Positions 56,801-64,000 of a stretch of DNA of 64,000 bases are shown piece after piece. Every line of letters starts with the position of its first letter. Within the stretch, counting starts at the first letter, position 1. The stretch covers positions 62,001 through 126,000 of the forward strand of contig JAMZAV010003178.1 in assembly GCA_024449915.1 (NCBI GenBank), written 5' to 3'. A model generated the notes under the pieces. That model made no database searches. It saw nothing but the letters and a program-made list of their open reading frames with translations, and had not been told where the DNA came from. The stretch is from Sweltsa coloradensis (taxonomy: Eukaryota; Arthropoda; Insecta; Plecoptera; Chloroperlidae). The translations under genes were made by a program, and so were the position numbers.

Positions 56801-59800
56801 AAGTCTGAGAACTCCGCCACAGGTGATTATTTTATAATCCATAGTTTCCTTTTCTCTAGTCAAGAATCTTTTAAAGAATTAAGATTTGATGAGATTTAGT
56901 CAAACTTTTAGAAATATGCCATTGCCAGGCATAAATAAAATTAAAAAATAAATAAATAAATTGTATTTAGAGTCTTCCCACTCAGTTATATACTGATTAT
57001 CAGTGGGGGACAGTAAATCAAAGCGACCAAAGCCAACCCTGTAGGCCCCGACGCAATCGACGAGTGAGCGATAACCAACCAACCAAAGATCAATATTTAT
57101 ATCGAACTCAGTCTGCTATGTTTGGATATTTCAACCTTTTTGGATGAGCGAAGCGAAGACTTGAATTTCACTGACCCCCCAAAAAATTTAGCTCGGGTGT
57201 TTGTTTGTTTGTTTTTTTGTTTTCTGTCTGTTCACGCTCTACCGGGCAAACAGCATAATATGCGATCTTGATGAAAATTTGAGAGGGATTTAGGGATGTT
57301 GAACAAACAGCCAAAAATACAAACAAAAGACCAAAAAAAAAAAAAAACTGAGCTAAATTTTTTTGTGGGTCAGTGAAATTGAAATCTTCGCTTCGCTCAT
57401 CCAAAAATCTTCATCAAAGAAGTGCTCGGAACGAAGAGTAAATTTGATAGTAAAAAACTTTGCGATTAACTTTGTTCACCCTCCCACAATGTCTAGTAAT
57501 GATTTTTCGCGGATATTTATTTAGCTATTTATTTACTAGGAAAACGCCAAAGTCGTTGTTAAACGAGTGAGCCATGTGTTGAGTACCCGGTAACATTACT
57601 TTTCTTCCCCCTACCTATAAGGCCTCCCTAGCCTATAATAGGCTAGAGTGGCGCATTATGGCTTTACAGTTGACGCGCCCTTATACCAACTAAACTCAAA
57701 AACCTTATTATTTATACCAATATAATTACCAAACTTAAATGCAAATGTTCCCGGGTACTCAACACAAGACTCTCTCACTCGTCTAACAACGACTTTGGCG
57801 TGTTTCTATTCTGTTGGCTAAGGCGCCCTTGTAGCCGAAATGTGGGGGACCTGGGTTCAATCCCCTGGTCGGGAAAGATTTTGTAATTTCTAGATTGTAT
57901 TTTAAAAATATTAAACATGTTTTGAAATGCATATAACGCAGTGTAGTCTATCATCTGTACTATGGAAACCATAGCCAGTACGAAAAACGTGTAAATATTG
58001 CAAGGTTTACTCAATCTCCGAGCGAAATTTGGGGGTAGGCTACCTTGAGCGTGCAAAATTAGATGAACCTTGGGCACGGCATTTCACGGCCAGGCAAATA
58101 ACAAACATTTTTTTTTCAAATTATAATTTCTACACATTTGCAGCCTATTTTTCAATTTTTTATTGTAGGTTTAAATCTCAATGAATCTAGCTGATTTTGT
58201 TAGCAGTTCTCAGTAAACTCGTACCGGATGTCTTTATAAAATTTCAGCGCAATCTGTTCAGCAATTCGGATGATTTTCGACGTACAGACCGCAGAATGAG
58301 CGCCGTTTGAGTTAAATGGAGACACTCAGTCGCTCCGCTCCCTCGTTTAATGAATTGGCCACATACAGCATGTCCTGCCATTTTCGAGTAACCAGTGATC
58401 AGTTAGGTGACCAGACGAAGGTCTACCGGTTTGACCGGTACAGTACCGTTTTCAGAACACTTTTACCGGTGTCTCGAGAGACTTCGTTACAACTAGGGAA
58501 ACGCCAAAGTCGTTGTTAAACGAGTGAGTGAGTGAGCCAAGTGTTGAGTACCCGGGAACATCCCCTTTCCTCCCCTATAATTATGGATCTAGCCCAGTAT
58601 GAGGAATGATACCGGGTACTCGACACATGGCTCACTCACTCGTTTAACAACGACTTTGGCGTTTCCCTAGATATTTAAATTGAACATTTGAAATGCGAAT
58701 CGTGTTCAAAACGTATTAGCGTGAAACATTACCAAATTTCCAAGATAAAACAAAATCACCTAGGTTTTATTACCCATTTAACACCCCTCAAAAATAATAT
58801 GTGAATGTAAAAATATAAAAAAGTTCGAGCTAATGGGTATCGAACCCCAACCCTCCGTGCGGTAGTCTAAATACTTACCAATAGGCCATGCAAGCCACGT
58901 AGTTATCGTCCCACTAGCTGCTACTAAACAAATGCTATAGATATTTTAAAAATCACATTTTAATTTATTGTAGGATTAAATCGTAATGAATCTAGCTGAT
59001 TTTGTTAGCAGTTCTCAGTAAACTCGTACCGGATGTCTGTTTAAAATTTCAGCCCAATTTGTTCAGCGGTTTGGCTGATTTTCGACGTACAGACAGACAG
59101 ACAGACAGACAGACAGAATCACAATGAGAGCCGTTCGAGTTGAATGGAGACACTCGGTCGCTCCGCTCCCTCGTTTAATTACTTATTTGTACCGGTTTGC
59201 AATTTTGGAGGGGAAATGTCCCGGTATTCTGTCAACTGTTCCGTTGGAAGGATAATGTTTTACTTTAAAAAATACATTCCTCTGATAAATACTAACAGTA
59301 ATAACATTGAAATAGCTCTTCCACTTCCAAGAAGATAATTCATTTTCTCTGGGTGTGCGAGTATTATTCAATGATTTTGGTGGAGGCGCCGGGTCGCGCT
59401 CGAGTGTGAGAACGTAAATATCGTTATATTATTCTTGGCGTTACCTTACCAACCCTGAATATCCATTATACTAGGAAAACGCTTAAGTCCCGCCGCGTTG
59501 TTGGATGAGCGTAATTGGTACATTGAGCGCTGCCATGTGTTATGCGGATTTTCTGTTGTTCTGTGATAAAATCATTACTTAGTTGAAGATTATTTAAAAA
59601 TAAAATTAATAAAATAAAAAATAGCTTTAATTTTTAATTTTTTTAATTAATCATAATAATTTAAAAAAAAGGAAAAAATCTTGATTTTGAAATTTTTATA
59701 AGAAATAATTATTCGATTGCGGACAAATTTTACACGAATATATTAATTCATAAAATTAAGGTTCTGTGAAAAAATCATTACAATAGGATAAAGCATGTAG

Positions 59801-62800
59801 GTGTTATAAGTTGAAGAATTTTTTAAAAAATCGAAAAAAATCGTAAATTTACGATTTTTAATGAGAAATAATTTTTCGATTGTGCTAAAAAACGTGGCAG
59901 TTTTAAGTTCAGAGATTTCGAAGGTCTCCATAAAATTTCATCTCAATTGGAGTATCAATTTAGCCGGAATCGTGCTAACAGACCGACAAAAATACAAAAA
60001 GAAGAAAAAAAAATTCCGGATTTTTTTCTCCAGTGTAGTGAAATGGAATCTTCGCTTCACTCACTACGCTCATCCAACAAATTACACACACAAAGGAGGA
60101 GTGAGGTTTGATACAAATTTGTGTTCTTTTGGAAGTTCTGATTTTTTTTTGCAAAAATAATAAAAAATATGTCACTAAAGTTTGTATCAACATTTTCATG
60201 TAAAACCATTTACTACTGAATTACATAATATGTCATAGCCTAGCCCTAGTTACATTAATTGTGCTTGATCATTAAAATGATCTAGAGAGAGATTACATTT
60301 TAAATCAATTAGATGTTTACTCTTTCACTTTTGGAGCCAACATATAGACATATCAATAAATAAAATTAATATTGAACATAATTGTAAAAAAATATATATA
60401 TAGTCAAATAGTGACATTAAAAAAAGACTAAGTAGGTACTCGGACTCGACTCGAATTAAAAAATTTGTTGTACAGACAAAATGTATTAAAAGTTATGCAT
60501 ATTATACAAATTCAAAGCATTTTCAATTATCTTTATTTTTATTGATTAGAACTTCATTAGGACGATGATGCCCTCATCAATACATTACACGCATTATTTT
60601 CTGACGAGTGCTTGTATTTTATTTTGTAATATCATTTTTAAACCACTAGATAACGATTTTATTACTCCAAAATTTTTAATTCATATTTTCAAGTCAGAAA
60701 GCTGTTTTCTGAGCATTTGACCAAATATATCGCGAAAACAATTTGCCTAAAGCGGCTGGGGCTCTGTCCCAGACCCCGAAATGGTCCATTGAGTACAAAG
60801 TACATAGTCTTACACTTTAGTTGTCCCGGTTTGTGACGTTCGAAATATGGTGACCTTAGTGATCAGTGATGTATGATGATGATGATGAAGGGAGGGGGGG
60901 GGGGGGGTATATGTGAAAACTTGCATTTTCCAGTCTATTTTTTTCCAGTTTCGTAAATTGCTAAAAAGTCGCAACTTATGTCTATGATTGTTTACATTTC
61001 TAAAAGTATATACAAAATATGTATATACTATGCAGACCACGTATATATTCACAGAATAAAATACTATAGTCTGCATTTAGTTACAGTAGGCTGGATCCGC
61101 ACAGTCACGAGCGTAGCAAATTGAAGCGCCAATCTAACCTTTTCAAAACGGCGATTTGGCATTTTAATTTATGCTTATTAAATGCAATAAAGTATTTTTC
61201 TGGGTTGTTTGATATGGTTTTAGCTTGTGCAGCATGGGATTGCACAAACATAAACAATAAGAAGTTATTGCATAAGGGAATTTAGTAATCATTTGGTGTT
61301 AATTTAATGTCTAATATGCTCACCTGTCAACCTGACGGCCATCTTTAAAAATATTTTCAAAATTTCAAAATATTTTCAAGATGGCTAATTGACACGCCAG
61401 TGGACCAATGACTGCGGATCTAGCCTACTATAGATGTAAAATATCAATGGTTATTAGGACGTTCACACGCAACCTCCCACTAATTCACACAAACGTCTAG
61501 AGTCTAGATAAATGTTGCCAACATGACCCTCTCTTTGTGACCTACGGTGGTCCGTTTACGACTGATGAAGATGAGGGCCGAGCGCGAGCCGATAGAAGGA
61601 GCCGCCCAAAGATGGAGCCGCCGTGCTCGCGTGAAGTGTAGTGGCGTCACTAGGGGCCCCCTTAATCACAATCCGCGCCCTCCGCCAATAATTTCATTTT
61701 TTCCACAGTTCACAACCTCAGTTGGTCATCCTGTAAAAGGTACAGATTTTCTCCTAAATGACCTTGAAGGTGAAATTTTTTAGAATTAAAAAAGGATTGA
61801 AGTAGATAAGTTGGGTATTGTGATGCTTTAAAACGCACAGATTTTCACCAAAATGGCATTGAAGGGGAAAAAAAATCGGGGGACAAGCCCTCCGCCCCCT
61901 CCCCCCTGTATGAATTCCTGGATAAGCCATTGGCACTCAGGAGCGTTACTAGAGTTTGGACATTGGGGTGGGGGTGGGGTTTGGGGAGGAGAGCACATCC
62001 AGCAGCGGCAAATCCAAAAATTCGAAAGGGGAGGGGGCTTTAGTGCCAGTGGCGCATCAAGGAATTCATAAAGGGGGGTTCAACCAATTAATTCATAAGT
62101 GAACCGAAGACTAATTGGGGGGGGGGGGGGGGGGGCCGGGGGGCTTGCTCCCCGAAAAAAACTGTTATTCTTCAAGTTCTTTTGGTGGAAATCTGTGCGT
62201 TTTGCATCACAAATAAACTAAAATAATTAACTTTGTTTACACAAAAATCCTCTTTTTATCTACAAATTTTCTCATTTGAGGTCATTTTGGTGAAAATCTG
62301 TGCCTTGTAAATGATGACCAACTGTAAGTTGATATTGAGAAAAAAAGGAAAACGTGGAAATTGAGGGGGGGGAGGGGGGATTGCGTTTGAGGGCGCGCAC
62401 GCCTTTCCAAAAAACCCTAGTGATGCAACTGTTGAAAAGCCCAACGCCTCCCACCCCCACTGTCCTGATTTTTATAGAGAATTGACATCTGGCAACCCTG
62501 TACTTGTATGGCTTAGTCTTCCCCTGCACACCCCTCACTTCTTTAATGGCCCAAGATAACACCATCCAAGATAACGACTTACACTATACTATATGGTTAC
62601 GCAATATAACTAGTTGTGACTTTTTGTAGATGATTTGCAGAATGATAGTTGGGATTTCGGGGGGAGGAGGTGGTGACATGCCCCTGGAGCTTCCCCCCTG
62701 GATTCGCCAACTGCCCCCTTGCATCTTACCTTTCGTCCGCATTCAGCAGCATGGGTACTTTCAATATACTTTTGATTCGCATGTTACAGGTTTGAACGTG

Positions 62801-63450
62801 TACGGTCATTTCAATGATCCTGGATCGATTATGAATCCAGTTGAGCGATCATTCCGCTTGGAGAGGGCGCTATGTTTTAGTGACAATACAGATAAAGCAC
62901 AACTGCTTGTGAATGGAGTACCTGTGGTTATCTTCAATAAGAATGAGAGTGTAGAAAAACCTTTGGGACTGACGTTCATGAAGGGAGACAAGGTCATACT
63001 GTCTGTTTCAACTAGAGAAACGATCCACTTGATTGGTTATTATTTGGACGACAAAGATAACGAGATTGTCCAGAAGACACCAGTTGCTGCAACGGAATCA
63101 AAAGAGGTACCACAACTATCAGAAAGTGAGCAGCTATTCGCAAAGTGGAAGGAGAATCTTGTGTGCAATCGCATGGAGCAAGATATAAAGGGCGTGCCAC
63201 TGCTTGAGGTTAAAGATGATTCAACAAAGATGGCCGCCGCTCTTGACAGTCTGCGCGGAGATGTTCTTCAGTTACGTACAGACATTCAGAAATCTCATAA
63301 AGAACTGAAGGAACAATTGACGCTGGAAATAAGTGACCTGAAGGTAAAGATACGAGAATTGAAAGGACAATTTGACCCTCCCTCCCTACCTGAACCTTCA
63401 TGTAGCCGAACTGAAAGAAATGATCTAAGAAAAGAAAAATTCGAGGCAAC
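50310..63450 (+). CDS. Gene D: NPL-domain coiled-coil protein (3' partial)
   Basis: Two equivalent first exons, 50310-50322 and 50685-50697, both coding M-A-F-W-G with donor G|GTAAGT. The core exon is 62790-63450 (acceptor TGTTACAG). The spliced start reads M-A-F-W-G-L-N-V. The core includes MNPVERSFRLERALC, VNGVPVVIFNKNE, GDKVILSVST and IHLIGYYLDDKDN. Then come SEQLFAKWKENLVCNRMEQD, coiled coil (DVLQLRTDIQKSHKELKEQL) and a Pro/Ser spacer before a charged end (RTERNDLRKEKFEA). At least 225 aa. The exon ends at donor AAC|GTGAGTAC with the frame still open, so unlike B and C the coding sequence continues into an exon beyond the window. Intron 1 is about 12 kb and transposon-rich. Confidence 0.72.
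50685..50697 (+). CDS. Gene D exon 1, copy 2
   Basis: Same 13 bases and donor as copy 1, 375 bases downstream. Either could splice to 62790. Confidence 0.6.
50894..52045. other. Gene D intron 1, hAT debris
   Basis: G/C runs and several hAT-type ends (near 50971, 51609, and GGATCCGCCACTG near 51884) that could not be paired by matching flanks. No exon is seen. Confidence 0.45.
52046..52753 (-). mobile_element. H1 Helentron-like element
   Basis: Full length, CTAGGAAACGCTCAGTTGG to CGCTTCGCTCGCTTAA. Very similar to 34916-35623. Confidence 0.8.
52955..54140. mobile_element. hAT-like element with nested fragment
   Basis: Ends CAGTCTCGTATCCAGG and CTGTCTACGCCACTG, with 8-bp duplication ATACCAAG at 52947-52954 and 54141-54148. 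A piece at 53081-53562 is related to 27722-31314. An (ACTT)n tract lies at 53821-53850. Confidence 0.75.
53821..53850. repeat. (ACTT)n microsatellite
   Basis: About seven units, CTTA/ACTT register. Confidence 0.9.
54149..54689. other. CpG-richer non-coding stretch in gene D intron 1
   Basis: Richer in CG dinucleotides than the flanks (e.g. GAGATGCGAGGCGAGGCGTG). It may be a promoter region for the candidate exons at 55157 and 55381. No ORF is seen. Confidence 0.3.
54693..55149. mobile_element. Harbinger-like MITE, TAA target duplication
   Basis: Terminal inverted repeats AGGCCGATGCACAATTGCCC... at both ends continue for about 40 bases (GGTAACGAGAACGGGAACG). It is flanked by TAA on both sides (54690-54692 and 55150-55152). 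A 3-bp TWA duplication is typical of PIF/Harbinger and ISL2EU elements. Confidence 0.75.
55157..55223 (+). CDS. Candidate first exon (speculative)
   Basis: ATG in good context (GAGAATGGCGGAC), 22 codons (MADGKLPPTSHLNICPVYIR), then a strong donor CAC|GTAAGTAT in phase 1. No partner exon is identified. Confidence 0.25.
55381..55432 (+). CDS. Candidate first exon (speculative)
   Basis: ATG, 17 codons (MSNIPPTVRQCSICIEK), then donor AAG|GTAATG in phase 1. CSIC recalls the start of a zinc-binding domain. It could belong to a gene nested in gene D intron 1, or join gene D exon 2, whose phase matches. Confidence 0.25.
55673..56057. mobile_element. GC-rich MITE with GGGCCCGGGCC motifs
   Basis: Inverted ends AGGTCTGCACGGGC and GCCCGTGCAGACCT. 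The 10-mer ATGCCCCTTA flanks both sides (about 55662-55671 and 56061-56070). A 9-10-bp duplication would fit Mutator-like elements. The subterminal parts are blocks of GGGCCGGGCC. Confidence 0.6.
56071..56944. other. Gene D intron 1, nothing recognised
   Basis: A C run at 56119-56137 and a repeated pair ACAACATTGACATTTATTTC at about 56491 and 56573. No ORF. Confidence 0.4.
56945..57092 (-). repeat. SINE 3' fragment, reverse
   Basis: Complement of the 3' body of the SINE at 8955 (CACTCAGTTATATACTGATT, GCGATAACCAACC). Confidence 0.6.
57140..57404. mobile_element. H4 fold-back element
   Basis: Both ends are inverted copies: TTGGATGAGCGAAGCGAAGA and TCTTCGCTTCGCTCATCCAA. The second layer (TTTAGCTCGGGTG against GAGCTAAATT) also pairs. 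It looks like two H2-type 5' ends facing outward. Confidence 0.65.
57536..58350 (-). mobile_element. H3 rolling-circle-like element
   Basis: On the + strand it starts CTAGGAAAACGCCAAAGTCG and ends CGCTCCCTCGTTTAA. The 3' end hairpin AACGAC...GGCGTT plus CTAG repeats the logic of H1 and H2. It contains a tRNA-like head with B box GGTTCAATCCC near 57851. Confidence 0.65.
58493..59178 (-). mobile_element. H3 element with palindromic double 3' end
   Basis: A second H3 copy. 58493-58670 carries the 3' terminus at both ends in inverted orientation (CTAGGGAAACGCC...GGCGTTTCCCTAG). The 5' end is at CTCCCTCGTTTAA (59178). A (CAGA)n tract lies near 59088-59117. Confidence 0.65.
59471..60077 (-). mobile_element. 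H2 Helentron-like element
   Basis: CTAGGAAAACGCTTAAGTCC to TACGCTCATCCAA. Shorter than the other copies by internal deletion. Confidence 0.7.
60078..61081. other. Gene D intron 1, nothing recognised
   Basis: AT-rich. A (GAT)n plus G run at 60877-60907 and a hAT-like interior word near 60750. No exon. Confidence 0.4.
61082..61449 (+). mobile_element. P-element-like MITE with best THAP fossil
   Basis: Related to 45259-45677. It ends CTAGCCTACTATAGATG...ATATCAATG. The left end is decayed. It includes the THAP-like ORF at 61214. Confidence 0.55.
61214..61285 (+). pseudogene. THAP-domain N-terminal fossil
   Basis: Reads MVLACAAWDCTN then INNKKLLHKGI and a stop. C-x-A-W-x-C-x-N after the start is the beginning of a THAP zinc finger (C2CH), the DNA-binding domain of P-element transposases. 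The rest of the domain is absent. Confidence 0.5.
61450..62789. other. Gene D intron 1, last part with hAT fragments
   Basis: hAT-type ends near 61641 (TAGTGGCGTCACTAGG), 61937 (CAGGAGCGTTACTAG), 62050 (CAGTGGCGCATCAAGG) and 62419 (CTAGTGATGCAACTG) with G runs between. No matching 8-bp flanks were found, so the pairings are unresolved. Confidence 0.5.
62790..63450 (+). CDS. Gene D exon 2 (core exon)
   Basis: Acceptor ends at 62789 and donor GTGAGT begins at 63451. The frame is open upstream too, but the shared acceptor and phase with B and C set the start at 62790. Confidence 0.75.
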
Positions 63451-64000
63451 GTGAGTACACAACACTTACAATAGTTAGGAAAATAAAATTAAGTAAATAA
63501 ATTTGTAATACATTCTACCGCGACCTAGGATCAGAAATGATTTTTCAGCGGTAAAAGAAGACTATTTTTTTTTTTGCGAGAATAATAAATTTAATAACAC
63601 GATAATGTGATTTCATTAAAATGATTTAAACGTTTGACTTCGTATGACTACTGCACAGTATGTTTATGACACATACGTACACAGACCTCGCCCCCCCTCG
63701 CTCCCCGTTGGCCTTATCCTAAAACGCATAAAAACGTTCCCAAAAGAAAACACAAGTTCCTATAGAAGTTACCTGCGATATTGAATTGCAGGGTTTATCT
63801 GTGACCGATGTTGACAACTCAAAATTATATTTTTGAGTACGAAGCTTTTTTTTTTAGTTTGCATGGCCACACTATGTGAATATAAAAATATATTGTCAAA
63901 TTAAATATAATTTTTTTGTGGACTTGAGGACTCGCATGAAAACATTCATTATTTCAATGGATGTGCCATGCACGAGATTAGTAGCCTAACTGAGGGATGT
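63451..64000 (+). other. Gene D intron 2, start
   Basis: ATTCTACCGCGACCTAG and later blocks (AACACAAGTTCCTATAGAAG, TTGACAACTCAAAATTATAT, GAGGACTCGCATGAAAAC) follow the same order as intron 2 of B and C. A matching 3' exon is therefore expected just beyond the window. Confidence 0.55.

Noticed and set aside
61641..62433. A single large hAT element
   Set aside because: Ends of the right type exist but none of the pairings tried has matching 8-bp flanks, so it is treated as debris.
62630..62789. Upstream extension of the gene D open frame
   Set aside because: Same reason: G-run and hAT-like sequence before the acceptor happens to be open.

Overview
The window looks like AT-rich nuclear DNA of an invertebrate animal. 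GT-AG introns, AATAAA poly(A) signals, tRNA-derived SINEs, short MITE-like DNA transposons and rolling-circle-type elements are all visible, and there are no bacterial operons. The phylum cannot be fixed from the sequence alone. Most bases are mobile-element debris with long G or C runs next to transposon ends.

The coding content is a head-to-tail array of four related genes, all on the + strand, called A to D here. Each codes for a small protein with an N-terminal nucleoplasmin-like (NPL) fold and a C-terminal charged coiled coil. The NPL part matches the type at the N-terminus of FKBP39/46 immunophilins and plant HD2 proteins (start M-x-x-W-G-L, end H-L-x-G-Y-Y-L), but there is no FKBP domain. 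The shared architecture is a 13-nt first coding exon that always breaks after the first base of the Gly codon, a long intron 1, a core exon, and a 3' exon. Gene A (2568 to about 8064 or 10193) lacks exon 1 in the window and keeps an extra intron inside the NPL domain. Genes B (26873-36425, 3' exon near 38487), C (41795-45068, 3' exon near 47173) and D (50310-63450, 3' exon beyond the window) have lost that intron. B and C share promoter, intron and 3' exon sequence, so whole gene units were duplicated. A short block near 19.9 kb resembles the last intron of B and may be a relic of a fifth unit.

Between and inside the genes lie: (i) at least three families of Helentron/Helitron2-like non-autonomous elements (H1, H2, H3) plus a fold-back relative (H4); H1 to H3 share a 3' terminus made of a hairpin followed by CTAG, and one nested insertion shows a clean empty site; (ii) at least nine hAT-like MITEs with 8-bp target duplications, several nested; (iii) P-element-like MITEs carrying a fossil THAP-domain start; (iv) a 3.76-kb fold-back element; (v) a Harbinger-like MITE, a GC-rich MITE and a tRNA-derived SINE family. 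Transposons have reshaped the gene array: the promoter of C is split by two insertions, a hAT MITE fills the last intron of A, and exon 1 of D is tandemly duplicated.

Likely role of the array (inference): nuclear histone-chaperone-like or chromatin proteins that form NPL oligomers with variable coiled-coil tails. Function is not shown by the sequence.
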